A stretch of 64,000 nt of DNA from Siphonodentalium dalli (GCA_032622095.1 CP136064.1:277909614-277973613); one strand, 5' to 3'. Counted from the stretch's first letter, positions 31,575 to 42,430 are shown. Translations and numbers: made by a program. Notes: generated from the sequence alone by a model not told the origin.

Positions 31575-31985
31575 TCTATCTATCTACTTGATACTCCATC
31601 GCCCTCAATGTGCTGAGGATTATGTGGAGGTCCAGGTGCTACCATGGCCGAGTAACTATATAACCCTGTGGTGACTCCAGTAGCGTTCTTTAACGTGCAC
31701 ACACCGAGGCGTGTACACGGGTCAGCCATTAATGTCCACGCCCGATCGGACAGCGTACTGCACCCACGACAACATACCTGGACAAGGGTTGTAATAGGGG
31801 GAGTCGGCATTTTGCATTCGGATCTTTATTCAGTGATCTCGAATGAGACTTTTCAGCCTGACAAACTTGGTATCTGACCGAGTTCTGATTTTTGTCAGAA
31901 TACCCTGACCAGGTTGCGATCCCCGGTCCGATATCACGAGAGACCAGTACGCTACTTCTCGGCTACCGACTTAGGTCATCCCTCT
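31575..31985 (-). mobile_element. tRNA-derived SINE, minus strand
   Basis: Read on the minus strand, an A-box-like GTAGCCGAGAAGTAGCGTAC and a B-box-like GGGGATCGCAACC lie near the start. A body with GTGCACGTTAAAGAACGCTA and a tail of TAGATAGATAGA follow. The host repeat at 31340-31370 shows the uninterrupted target, placing the insertion between about 31575 and 31985. Length and layout fit tRNA-headed SINEs; I do not assign a named family. It is not a working tRNA. Confidence 0.75.
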
Positions 31986-32271
31986 CATGCGAGAATTGCT
32001 AACTAAAACCAACACAGGGCGGTTCTATGTACTAGTATGTATTAACCTTGAATGTCGTTGATATTTGCAGTTCTATGAAATTGATTTGATTTTGATCACA
32101 ATACATGTATCATCATTCTTAGGGTCTGATAACAAAAATATTACAAAATTGAAGTAAATCGTCCTTGAAAGGCAGACATGAGGGCCTTGAAAAAACCTAG
32201 AGAACTGTCGAGAAATAGCCTTGAATTAACGTGTGATGATAAATTAGTTCTCGCCTCTCGTAATGGCCTTG

Positions 32272-32490
32272 AATTAACATGACATGATAAATTAGTTCTC
32301 TCCTCTCGTAAGTTTCATCATTGTTTGTCTCCGAGATCAATTCAGCTATGAAGGAGGGATTAGTTCCGACAGCCAGTTGTTGCTTCAGATTCAACTAACA
32401 GCGATAAATTTAATTATAGACGTGGACCGGAATTACAGTCAGAAATGATTGAATTTCGCGATTTTAATGAATAGATCACGAATAGGTGCT
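32272..32490. repeat. Well-conserved two-copy segment, copy 2
   Basis: Partner of 30676-30890. A short local repeat (GCCTTGAATTAAC(G/A)TG, about 32218 and 32268) precedes it. Confidence 0.85.
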
Positions 32491-32535
32491 AGATACTCCG
32501 TAGAGGTATGTCTGGAGCCTCAGAGCTAACTAAAC

Positions 32536-32712
32536 TATGTAATGCTCTAATTAATCGACCTCTTAACCACAGCAGAATTAGGGGTAACTTTTCAGGATTT
32601 AGTCGGTGAGAGCTTTCTGATGAATGGCAACAAGCCATATTTCCGACTAAATCCTGAAAAGTTACCCATAATTCTGATGTGGTTAAGAGGTCGATTAATT
32701 AGAGAATTACTG
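32536..32712. mobile_element. Family B MITE with shortened centre
   Basis: The outer arms share mirrored changes (ATTAATCGACCTCTTAA and TTAAGAGGTCGATTAAT). Part of the left inner stem is deleted. TA follows at 32713-32714. Confidence 0.9.
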
Positions 32713-32715
32713 TAT

Positions 32716-33150
32716 ATACCATTTGGAAGAGGAACCAAAAATATATATATTCCACCAGAATACAAAACAGCTGTGGCCTAGGAGTGTCCACCAAGTGATA
32801 GAGATTCTCAGATTCATTCCAAGACTCCCCCCTTGTCAACCCAGAATGCATCATAATTCAAACTAAGAGATAGAGTTATTCCCCTTCCATTGAGAATAAT
32901 AGATTTTATAGTACAGTCTGGATAAAAATTAATCACAGAACACACCTCAGTACCTCGACAAAAGAAATATGTTCCCAGTTTATTCGACCGGATAAGTTGA
33001 TAATACAATGTTTTGGAGTTTCCTCTTTCAAATGGTATCTGTAGTTGTTACGTCCTAGTGACCAAAGCTGGCTTTTACAGGACGGTAATGTATATAATAT
33101 GGAATATGTTGTATATAATGTGATCTGGTGATTTGAAAATTAAGTGGGCC
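32716..33150 (-). mobile_element. Family F MITE, reverse copy
   Basis: It contains AACCCAGAATGCATCATAAT, GAGTTATTCCCCTTCCATTG and GATAAGTTGATAATACAATG, and ends AATTAAGTGGGCCTTTAA. About 35 bp at 33047-33084 (GTCCTAGTGACCAAAGCTGG region) are private to this copy. Its left end abuts the family B copy. Confidence 0.8.
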
Positions 33151-34059
33151 TTTAAAGAAGTTTAATTTTTTAAAAGATTGTGCAACCAACCATCAAATTC
33201 ACCTTAAAAACAAGTGATCCGATATCTTCTACAGTAAGAAACACAAGCTCCATTTACACGATAAACTAATTCAATTATCGCATCTCTGTTCTAATGTAAA
33301 GTTGAGTTATTCCCCCTAGTCCAATATTGCTGGGAACAAATAGCAATGGTATAACAGATCAGTGGCAGACTTCATGGAATGGGAGAACATAGAATTGCTT
33401 TGATAACAAAATGCCAATGCTGGTGTTTGGGTATATTTTTAAACCAATTTTAATTTTATCTATGTGGAATTTATGAAATTTTCACAATCTAAATGAGAAA
33501 CAGAAGCAATTGAAAGGGCTACCTATATGTGTTATGAGTTATGTGTCAGGCCCAAAAAATAAATACCTTTGTTTCCGTTAATGGACTGAAAAAAATAGGG
33601 CATGTAAAAAACTCTCTTTCCCATAAATCACAATCAATTTTCAAACATGACCGTGTCATTTAATTCTCTTCAAGTTCCATGTTCAAAGTTTAACTTCATT
33701 TATCATAAACTATATATTAATTAAACTACACGACCCCATTTTAAATAGTTTATATATGATGCACAATAAACCTTTGTAATAGACTTTTCAAACTACTGGT
33801 AAACAAAAAAAGAAAATTTTTTGAGTTCCGAATTCACAATAAAAATATGCGGGCTTGGTTCAAAATAGTGTTGATCGTGTTATTAAAGGCTAATAAGGCA
33901 AAATGTTGCTAATCATACAGGGTCATGTTATTAAAGGCAAATAAGGCAAAATGTTGCTGATCATACAGCATTTCAGAGAACTTTCCATGACCATACTTTC
34001 TTAAGCATCTAGAATAGATATATATATTTTTCTCTTGGGATGATATAAGCAATTATATT
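33151..34059. other. Unassigned AT-rich interval
   Basis: A two-copy 50-bp repeat (GTTATTAAAGGC(T/A)AATAAGGC, AAAATGTTGCT(A/G)ATCATACA) lies at 33866-33967. No gene is supported. Confidence 0.5.
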
Positions 34060-34492
34060 AAGCCTGTGTTTAGTGTGCCTATCATTTGCAGAATGAGCTA
34101 GGTCCCCAGAGGGTGAATTTAGTGACTCTTCTATCACACATAGTGGGCTAGCATCACTAAATTCACCCCTGGGAACATTCTGCATGGCCTTATCTGCTAT
34201 GAGAGACATGGCCTCAGATTGAAGTTCCCAAATGGTGAATATTATGATGTACACCCATTCTGAACCACAATTATGCAATATTTTGTCTGCCAATTTGGGG
34301 ATATAGAGAAACTGAACAAAAAAAGAAATAGAATATATGTGAAGAAGTCTCTATAAAAATTTGATAATAAAGAAACTTTCCAGGGAAGATGAGGCCTAAG
34401 CAGAAAGAGGTCCCCAGTGGGATAGCATCACTAAATTCACCCACTGGGGACCTCATTCTGGAAATGACAGGCACCTTTAAATTCTCAGGCCT
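34060..34492. mobile_element. Family C MITE
   Basis: AAGCCTGTGTTTAGTGTGCC to AAATTCTCAGGCCTG. The left hairpin is partly altered; the right hairpin is shortened (CCCAGTGGGATAGCATCACT). No clear 8-bp duplication. Confidence 0.85.
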
Positions 34493-34639
34493 GTTTAGAA
34501 GTCACATGCTACATGTTTCGCCTAACTCATTACAATATCAGTTTTAGGAGTGCATGCCTTCTGTTCGCTCCGAGACAATGATAATGAATGGTTACATATC
34601 TGAAGGTATACTCAGAGTGACAGCTGCTTCCATACTTTT

Positions 34640-35120
34640 TACCTGTATGTAACGTACTGCGTCAGGTGGCTCCGCTACAACAATGATCAGTCGGCCAGCT
34701 GTGGTCTCTATACTGTCTGATGGAGAGCAGTGACTCCCAGATGAGTCTGATAACTCAGTCATGGGGTAGGGGCGTTAGGGGGGGTGTGTTCCATGCATTA
34801 TACCTGTAACGTACTGCATCATGTGTTTTGACTGAAACAATGATCAGTCGGTCATGTGTTCTGTTCTACTGTCTGAAACAGAGCCGTGACTCCTGGAGGC
34901 CGGCAACTTGGGAGATATCTTCTCCCTAATTTTGTTATAGGGAGAAGTGACCTCTCTCATATATACCTGCATGCATATGTCCCTCAACATATTTAAACTG
35001 TATTTTCTTATTAAAACGGTCTCCTGTCTTTATTTTCTGATTATATTGGTATCCTTACTGGGTGGGGAAGATAGAGGGGGTGGTTCGCGGATAGCTCCAT
35101 GCTTTATACCTGTCTGTAAC
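34640..35120. repeat. About 165-bp diverged direct repeats
   Basis: Three units begin with TACCTGTATGTAACGTACTG (34640), TACCTGTAACGTACTGCATC (34800) and TACCTGTCTGTAAC (35107, interrupted by family G, resuming at 35683). Each has an ACAA(C/T)(A/G)(A/C)TGATCAGTCGG-like block and GTCTGA. Confidence 0.75.
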
Positions 35121-35682
35121 CAGGGTTCGCGCTGCCACTTGCCAAATTTGCCAATGGCAAAAATAATTCACATTTGGCAAAAACTATTTTCATTTGGCAA
35201 GTCTTTTTTAATTCCTCAAGCAATTTGAAAAATATTGGTCAATCATTACCTATCATTTCAGGAAACTCTTAAAACATAATTATATTAGTTGTGTTTTATA
35301 AGGTTTAGGGGAAGTTAACACCTCTGTTAACAAGCAGTTAATCTCATAGCATTAATTAGTACTTATGGTTGGAGGGATTACAAATCCTCTTGTGATGTGC
35401 CCTTCTGATGAAGCAACCCTTCTACAATTGTATTGTTCGGTGATTGGCTTATTGTTTCATGACAGACCACAATGGAGATGCCAGTATAATTGATTATTAA
35501 CTGCTTGTTCTATCCATATCAAAAGTCGTTCAACCCGCAAATGTCGAAACATAATAATTAAGGTTGCAGAAAATGATACTATCAAGGATAGCATTTGGCA
35601 AATGCTAATATAATTTGGCAAAAAATATTTTCATTTGGCAAATTATTTGGCAAAAGTAAATGTCAGTCCAGCGCGGACCCTG
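35121..35682 (-). mobile_element. Family G hAT-like MITE with empty-site paralog
   Basis: 562 bp. Ends CAGGGTTCGCGCTG and CAGCGCGGACCCTG are near-perfect inverses. It sits between exact 8-bp duplications TCTGTAAC (35113-35120, 35683-35690). The neighbouring repeat unit at 34640 reads CTGTATGTAACGTACTG without an insertion. Confidence 0.97.
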
Positions 35683-35955
35683 TCTGTAACATACTGTATC
35701 AGGTGTCTTCAGCTACAACACTGATTGGTCCCCGATGTGGTCTCCATACCATTTGATAGTGACCTGAGTCACTTGAGATGACTGATAAACTTTCCTGACA
35801 GCAGGGGTGTAGCCCTACTTGATTCCCCCCTCTGGTGCCACCCCTGATATGAGGTGACTGACTGAACATGACCCCATCACGTAAGTTGATAATAACAAAC
35901 CACAAATCGGATAATCTTATGGTCTGCTGCGTATCTGAGTTGTTGTGGAAAACAC

Positions 35956-36172
35956 TATCATACGGATTTGAGCTTCCGATTCAGACCGAGGCATATAAAG
36001 ACTGGATGGAGATTGATTAATGAAGCAGACACGAGCAATACACAATGTAATTAGAAACGTAATTCGCATTAATGAACCACACTAAAGGATTTGAAAACAT
36101 GAATTTTTTTTTTTTATTATTATTATTTTTCTGTTCTGCCGGGTATAGTAAGAAGGACAATCACATTGTATA
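35956..36172. repeat. 217-bp direct repeat, copy 1
   Basis: Nearly identical to 36531-36746 (CTATCATACGGATTTGAGCT to AAGGACAATCACATTGTATA). Differences are mainly in the T run. The copies are 575 bp apart. The ends are not TG...CA, so a tiny LTR element is possible but not supported. Confidence 0.95.
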
Positions 36173-36335
36173 TATACATGGTAACATTGATAAGAACTGT
36201 GGCATAGTAAGTACCTGGGAATGTTGATAAGAACTGTGGCATAGTAAGTATATGGGAACATTGATAAGAACTGTGGCATAGTAAGTACCTGGGAATGTTG
36301 ATAAGAACTGTGGCATAGTAAGTATAGTTAGAAAA
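36173..36335. repeat. 44-bp minisatellite, about 4 copies
   Basis: The unit is ATTGATAAGAACTGTGGCAT AGTAAGTA plus CCTGGGAATG or TATGGGAAC, alternating. It lies between the two 217-bp repeats. Confidence 0.9.
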
Positions 36336-36530
36336 TGATACTGATGGTCACGAGTAAGAGTTTAGGATGTTTCAATGTTCAGTTACATTTTTGATGTAAT
36401 AAATTCCATATATATAATTGAATGGTGCAACACAGCCGCATGCATCATCTGTAAATTAACCTAGAATAGATCGTTCTATGTATTTAAGGCACTTGGTGGT
36501 TTGAAGGTACGAATTGTACTAATAGTAATG

Positions 36531-36746
36531 CTATCATACGGATTTGAGCTTCCGATTCAGACCGAGGCATATAAAGACTGGATGGAGATTGATTAATGAA
36601 GCAGACACGAGCAATACACAATGTAATTAGAAACGTAATTCGCATTAATGAACCACACTAAAGGATTTGAAAACATGATTTTTTTTTTATTATTATTATT
36701 TTTCTGTTCTGCCGGGTATAGTAAGAAGGACAATCACATTGTATAT
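36531..36746. repeat. 217-bp direct repeat, copy 2
   Basis: Partner of 35956-36172. The high identity indicates a recent duplication. Confidence 0.95.
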
Positions 36747-36837
36747 TTATATAAACCTAAATTGAAAATAGAAAATAAGAGAAATTACGTTTGTTTTTTT
36801 TTTATTGTTTAGATGTTTTGACATCTGTGTACCTATT

Positions 36838-36922
36838 ACAGGCACCGTTACCATGGGGATGACTGGTTCATACTAACTTCATGGCACCATTACCATGGGG
36901 ATGACTGGTTCATACTAACTTC
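36838..36922. repeat. Two-copy 42-bp repeat
   Basis: GGCACC(G/A)TTACCATGGGGAT followed by GACTGGTTCATACTAACTTC, twice. Confidence 0.9.
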
Positions 36923-37065
36923 ATTGTTGAAATGCGCATGCCCACATACATGTAATTTACATACACTCATAGAAATTGTATGCACATCATATATAATCAT
37001 ATTATGGATAACGATGCCAGCTCTATTCTCTTATATTCCTTCTGGAGATGAGATACTGGTCTTAA

Positions 37066-37446
37066 CCCTTTACCCAACAGAAGGGCCCTGTGCCAATGCA
37101 TTCTCTTATATATGCGAGTTGACCATAGGTCGCCTCGCATATATAAGAGAATGCATTGGCTTAACACATTAAAAATTATAAAATTGTTAAAGAATGTAAG
37201 AAAAAATGGTAAAAAAAGTTTTTTTTAAGCCAATGCATTCTCTTATATATGCGAGGCGACCTATGGTCGACTCGCATATATAAGAGAATGCATTGGCACA
37301 TGGCATAACTGTAACTATCACAATGTGGTCAAGGAGCCGGTTCCAATGATATCCATATTTGTATGGTTCTATTGAGACAGACCGAAGATATTTTAGGCTG
37401 TTGCAGCTTTATTTGGCCGGTTTTGGCCGGTTTGTTGGGTAAAGGG
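37066..37446 (-). mobile_element. Family A TTAA MITE, full length, reverse
   Basis: TTAA at 37062-37065 and 37447-37450. Both hairpins, the spacer and CCGGTTTTGGCCGG near the right end are present. Confidence 0.97.
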
Positions 37447-37589
37447 TTAATATCCTTGAAAATTATCCAAACTTCTTTGAGGGATAAATAATTGGGTTAA
37501 ATATATTGTTATCACCAAATAAAGGTGACAATATGGATAGAGGTACATATGTGCTGACCACCTAGATGACGGAATCCGAGTTAAAGGGT

Positions 37590-37720
37590 TAATTGTGCCA
37601 CATCGGAAATCTACATAGTGCTCATGTTCAAGCATTGAAAGTAAGTGGCATCGGACTGAAATCTACATTGTGCTGATGTTCAAGCATTGAAAGTTACATT
37701 GGCATCGGAATGGAAACTAA
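37590..37720. repeat. About 60-bp direct repeat, 2.5 copies
   Basis: GGAAATCTACATAGTGCTCA, TGTTCAAGCATTGAAAGT and GGCATCGGA recur. Confidence 0.85.
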
Positions 37721-37721
37721 C

Positions 37722-37915
37722 TAGATCATGCCATGAATCTCTACTTTAGCAATACACCCATAGTGATCATAATACCGCACATACAAAACATCAGAACTTT
37801 TTGATATTGTGATCTAGGGAATCTTATGAAGTCGAAAAAATAATGCTGAGAATATATTTCTTATTTATTGCCGGTTCCTTAATAATGTACTTCACTGTAG
37901 ATGAAGGTCCCAACT
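37722..37915. mobile_element. Family K MITE, left arm only
   Basis: It matches 49995-50165 from TAGATCATGCCATGAATCTC to CTTAATAATGTACTTCACTG. The inverted right arm is missing. Confidence 0.75.
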
Positions 37916-38159
37916 CGAAATTGCATGATTTAAATGGTATTTTACAACATTTTAAAAGTGAAGAGGAGTGAGTATTGACGATTCTGAAGATTCACTAAGG
38001 ATGAAGAGGAATCCACAATTTTGCATGGAGAGAAATCTGAATACTAATTTCCTACATAAGCATTTAAATAAACGTTTTCAATTTTTGATATTATGACAAA
38101 AAAAAAGGTTAAAAAAATAATAAATAAAAATAAAATCCCTAATTGATTCAGAAAAAAAA

Positions 38160-38460
38160 TTGTCTCTAACTCAGTATGACTCAAATAATTCAGTTTTGTG
38201 GCCTAAATCTAGCAATTTATTTATGTTTACCTAAGTTTTCTGTCATTCATTATAACCTCAGTTACTGTCTGCTGTCTCATGTCTGTTTTTTCTCCTTCAC
38301 TCCTCCTCTATGTTCGATGATAATCAGTGCACCTGACTGCTGCCGATCGGATGTGTTTCATTGCCACCTGTGCACCGGTTCCGAGATTAAAATCAGTGCA
38401 AATGACTGCTGCTGATCGGATGCCTTTCATTACCACCTACATGTATGCATTGGTGCCATA
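38160..38460. repeat. Duplicated CTGACTGCTGCCGAT segment, copy 1
   Basis: It matches 39115-39240 (GTCTCATGTCT(G/C)TTTTTTCTCC, GATCGGATG, TTTCATTGCCACCT). The AATCAGTGCA...CTGCTGC part is repeated inside (38320 and 38390), and AAAATCAGTGCAATG occurs again at 39300. Confidence 0.8.
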
Positions 38461-38472
38461 TCAGATGGACAC

Positions 38473-38712
38473 CAAGTCTGGGTATAGTGTACGTGACTGA
38501 CATTTGCAGAATGAGGTCCACAGAGGTTGAATTTAGTGACGCCATCCCGAACAGCAGGCTAGCGTCACCACACTCGCCCTCTGGGGACGTCATTCTGCTT
38601 AGGCCTCGTCTTCTGGGAAGTATCTATAGTCTGAAAATGACATTGTTTTAGTCACTTTTGTTCAGTTTCTATATCCCCTAATTTGCAGAAGATAAAATGC
38701 ATAATCGAGGTA
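38473..38712. mobile_element. Family C MITE, right-truncated
   Basis: CAAGTCTGGGTATAGTGT, the left hairpin, and the middle block to TGCATAATCGAGG. The right hairpin is absent. Confidence 0.85.
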
Positions 38713-38717
38713 ACTAT

Positions 38718-39085
38718 TAATTTGCACCATCAGAGATACCATATTATACCATCATATAAATGAAGACGCAATTGTTTCCTCCAGTCACGTTACATCTCGG
38801 AGGGTAACATCAGCTGCACCATCAGAGATACCATATTATACCATCATATAAAGGAAGATGCATGTTTCCTCCAGTCACGTTACATCTCGGAGGGTAACAT
38901 CAGCTGCACCATCAGAGATACCATATTATACCATCATATAAATGAAGACGCAATTGTTTCCTCCAGTCACGTTACATCTCGGAGGGTAACATCAGCTGCA
39001 CCATCAGAGATACCATATTATACCATCATATAAAGGAAGATGCATGTTTCCTCCAGTCACGTTACATCTCGGAGGGTAACATCAG
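38718..39085. repeat. About 90-bp repeat, 4 copies in an alternating pair
   Basis: The unit has CACCATCAGAGATACCATAT, TATACCATCATATAAATGAA and CCTCCAGTCACGTTACATCT. Units 1 and 3 carry GACGCAATTG; units 2 and 4 carry GATGCATG. So a two-unit block of about 180 bp was duplicated. Confidence 0.95.
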
Positions 39086-39114
39086 CCACATCTCTCCTGT
39101 TTTCTATCATGCAT

Positions 39115-39420
39115 TAACTTGTTCCTGTCTGTCGTCTCATGTCTCTTTTTTCTCCTCGACTTCTCCTTCATGCTTCGATGAAAATCGGTGCAACTGACTG
39201 CTGCCGATTGGATGCATTTCATTGCCACCTATGCACTGGGGCCCGGATCAGATGGGAAAATCTCACAGCACATTTTTTTCTCCTTTTTCATGCTTTGATG
39301 AAAATCAGTGCAATGTTCTGCAAACTGACATCTACCAATCGGATGCTTTCCCTAGTACTCGACAACGGGACAACGACTGAGGGAACGGTTAAGGACGGGG
39401 AGATATGCATTTCATTGCAA
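39115..39420. repeat. Duplicated CTGACTGCTGCCGAT segment, copy 2
   Basis: Partner of 38160-38460. The 97-codon frame at 39139-39432 is not shared as a continuous frame by the first copy and is not supported. Confidence 0.75.
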
Positions 39421-39432
39421 TATGTCTGTTAA

Positions 39433-39682
39433 CCTTTCTATAGTAAATGGATTCTCCCACTCAGTTATAAAAGTATACGTTGGAATGGTTTATTATTCAT
39501 CTGGAGTGATTTTCATGAAAAATTAAGCAGACAAGAGATAATTAATGCAAGTACGGAAGGGTCCCATTTATTACAGGGAAATATTTAGATAATAAGTTCA
39601 ACAAACGACTGATGTTGAACTCATTGTCTGAACATTTCCTAAAGGATAACTACTCGTCAATTAGTCTTTAGCGCAGAATGGG
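39433..39682 (-). mobile_element. Family D MITE, compact single-unit copy
   Basis: About 250 bp between TTAA at 39429-39432 and 39683-39686. One 68-bp-type unit only, preceded by the loop AGTTCAACAAACGACTGATG TTGAACTCA. This appears to be the basic form from which the satellite-bearing copies (25788, 57289) derive. Confidence 0.9.
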
Positions 39683-39708
39683 TTAAATATTATAGTAGCA
39701 ATGAGATA

Positions 39709-39896
39709 GAGTAATGCCCTAAAATATCAACTCCTAACCACAGCAGAATTATGGGTAATTTTTCAGGATTTAGTCGGAAATATGGCTTGTTGCCATTCAT
39801 TATAAAGCTCTCAGTGAGCCATATTTCTGACTAAATCCTGAAAAATTACCCATAATTATGATGTGGTTAAGGAGTCGATTATTTAGGGCATTACTG
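39709..39896. mobile_element. Family B MITE, shortened centre
   Basis: TA at 39707-39708 and 39897-39898. Mirrored change GGGTAATTTTTCAGG and CCTGAAAAATTACCC. The inner right stem is partly deleted. Confidence 0.92.
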
Positions 39897-39942
39897 TAAC
39901 TTTGAAATGAAGTCCGTATATGGTCAGTGATCCTCAACCGAG

Positions 39943-40402
39943 CAAGCCTGAGTTTAGTGTGCCTGTCATTTGCAGAATGAGGTCCCCAGAGGGTGAATTT
40001 AGTGATGCTATCCCACATAGCCGGGGTAGCATCACAAAATTCACCCTCTGGGGACCTCATTTTGCTTAGGCATCATCTTCCCATTGAAAGTTTCTTTATA
40101 ATAAAATTTCTATGGAAACTTCTTCACATAGATTATATTTCTTTTTTAGTTTAGTTTCTCTATATCCCCAAATTGGCAGACGGCACATTGCATAATCAAG
40201 GTTCCCAATGGGTGTACATAACAAAATTCACCATTTGGGAACAACATTCTGAGTATATATGTCTCCCATATTGCAGATTGAGGTCCCCAGAGGGTGAATT
40301 TGGTGATGCTAGCCCACTATGTGGGATAGTGTCTCTAAATTCACCCTCTGGGGACCTCAACCTGCAAAATTGCAAATGACTGGCACACTAAGCTCAGGCT
40401 TG
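39943..40402. mobile_element. Family C MITE, full length
   Basis: CAAGCCTGAGTTTAGTGTGC to AAGCTCAGGCTTG, with both hairpins and a middle block. The flanking octamers (CAACCGAG, TATGGAGC) do not match, so the target duplication has decayed or an end has moved. The hairpin-rich part of the neighbouring minus frame is not coding. Confidence 0.9.
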
Positions 40403-40507
40403 TATGGAGCCATTGGCTCAGTTTGAGTCTTCAATACTTCAATGTGCATGAAGAAATTATCATTTCTTATTGTCATGATCGGAATGACACATTGAAATGT
40501 CCCTTAA

Positions 40508-40855
40508 CCCTTTACCCAACAAAACGCCCAAACCCGGCCAAATAAAGCTTCAACAGCCTAAAATATCTTCGGTCTGTCTCAATAGAACCATACACATATG
40601 GATATCATTGGAACCGGCTCCTTGACCACATTGTAATAGTTACAGTTATGCCCTGTGCCAATGCATTCTCTTATATATGCGAGTCGACCATAGGTCGCCT
40701 CGCATATATAAGAGAATGCATTGGCCTAAAAAAACAATTTTATAATTTTTAATGTGTTAAGCCAATGCATTCTCTTATATATGCGAGGCGACCTATGGTC
40801 GACTCGCATATATAAGAGAATGCATTGGCACAGGGCCCTTCTGTTGGGTAAAGGG
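40508..40855 (+). mobile_element. Family A TTAA MITE
   Basis: TTAA at 40504-40507 and 40856-40859. The spacer between the hairpins is shortened to about 40 bp. CGCCCAAACCCGGCC shows point changes near the left end. Confidence 0.97.
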
Positions 40856-40859
40856 TTAA

Positions 40860-41271
40860 CTCAGATCATGCTTGAAAATCAGTCCCAATTTTTGCCATTT
40901 CGGTGTTAGAACCCACGACTGCCACTGCCAAGACTGAGATGAAGGTATCCGTGACCTAATCCCCTTGGTTTTGGGGAAATCTTTATTGAACAAATTGAGT
41001 CAAACTGGGCTATTCCACTTAAATATAAACTACATTTCTCAGCAGCACCCTGTGGATGGCCCTCTGGGTGGTAACCATGTATAGCCGGCCGATGACCCAT
41101 CCCAGTTGTAACCACTATTAATAGCCGGCACGATATTCCTCGGCTACATTAATCAAGCGATCATCAGAGCTCAGCCAGCCATGGGTCGTGACAAATTCCA
41201 CGCCAATCTTTTCATATCTTTTTCAATTTCGCACAAATTTTACAAATAGCTCGACTAACTTGACGTGTGAA
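40860..41271. other. Unassigned sequence
   Basis: Base composition is moderately higher in G+C at 40906-41170. An imperfect repeat GGTTGTAACCACTATTAATA...GCCGGC and GGTAACCATGTATAGCCGGC lies at 41065-41135. The minus frame at 40906 has no recognised domain. Confidence 0.4.
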
Positions 41272-41574
41272 TCAATTAAGAATTGAGATGCACACGCAAA
41301 TTTGCTGAATCCATATTGTGTGTCTGGCAATTTGTAAGCTTATTTCTTTGAACGTTGTTGAAATCAAATTGCATGCAATCCAATCTTTTGTCACCAAACT
41401 CAATTTGCTCCAATCGTCCATTTTCTGCGAACTGCAGCAATTGCCGTAAATTTCATTTGTCCTCAGCTCGTATTGGAAGCTGAAATGAAGGAGTTTTCGT
41501 GGAATTGCCTCGCGAGTTTTTGTTATTTGCTTTAAAGCAATGAAGTCTTCTATGAGAAATTTGGTTCTTCCCAT
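41272..41574 (-). CDS. Unassigned open frame of 100 codons (doubtful)
   Basis: The frame begins MGRTKFLIEDFIALKQITKT and ends IQQICVCISILN. It is one of the few frames here not inside a recognised repeat and not of low complexity. No signal peptide, motif or family is recognised, and there is no paralog in the window. In an AT-rich 64-kb window a frame of this length can arise by chance. It may be an exon fragment or nothing. Confidence 0.15.
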   Translation of the reverse strand: MGRTKFLIEDFIALKQITKTREAIPRKLLHFSFQYELRTNEIYGNCCSSQKMDDWSKLSLVTKDWIACNLISTTFKEISLQIARHTIWIQQICVCISILN

Positions 41575-41793
41575 ATCTTTGAAAGTACAATCTTATTTTA
41601 TTTGCTTTCTATGAAAGGATTGGAATTAAATTTGAAGAAAGGAAATACATTAAAATATCTTACTGTTTGTCAATTTTCTTATTCTATGCAACAGAGAGTA
41701 TAGTGTCCCTTATATTCCTTATCATCTTTTTCAGTGAGACTCATGACTTAACATTTTGTACTCAGTCATCAATGAATTTATACGGCAATTAAA
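41575..41793. other. Unassigned AT-rich sequence
   Basis: No feature was recognised. Confidence 0.4.
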
Positions 41794-42430
41794 TAGAGGA
41801 TCTACAACGAGTTCCCAGTTTATAGCAGAATTTAGAAAACGATTTCAGTAAATTAAGTCTGGACCGAGCCTTTGGCAAGGTCCAGACCTAATTTACTGGA
41901 CGAGATTTGTAAATTTCACTATAAACTGGGAACGATTTGCAGATTCTATTTATTACATAATCCAAAACCTCGACAAAACATACCTAAATCAACAAATGGG
42001 TTGCGAAACTAACATCAGCTTCTATAAGTCATGCGATGACGTTTTACATAACTATGCCCCCGTAAACAAATAGTCCCAGATAAATAAAGACCATTTGCCA
42101 TATTTAATGGTGTATATTTAATAAAAATAACTTTTCAAACTCTTCATTCATTATAGTTTGTTGGAAAAATATTGGAAGCCATAGAAGTCAAAGGTCACCT
42201 GGCACTATATATATTTCTTGTTATTAAAGGAACGTTTAATATCACAATTTATCACATAATTTGGCCATAAAAGCGGTTTCATAATTATCGATAAGAGACA
42301 CGTTTAATATCAGCACGTGCGATGACGTCACATCGTTCTTCAAATGACTTGCGATCGCTGCGGTTTTTATCGTTGTTTTCGATGGATATTTCGCATTGCT
42401 TCGCGTTTATTTGATCATGTGATAAAAAGT

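Noticed and set aside
31920-31985. tRNA gene on the minus strand
   Set aside because: Degenerate boxes joined to a SINE-like body; no intact cloverleaf.
35956-36746. Small LTR retrotransposon
   Set aside because: No TG...CA ends, primer-binding site or target duplication; a recent direct duplication explains it better.
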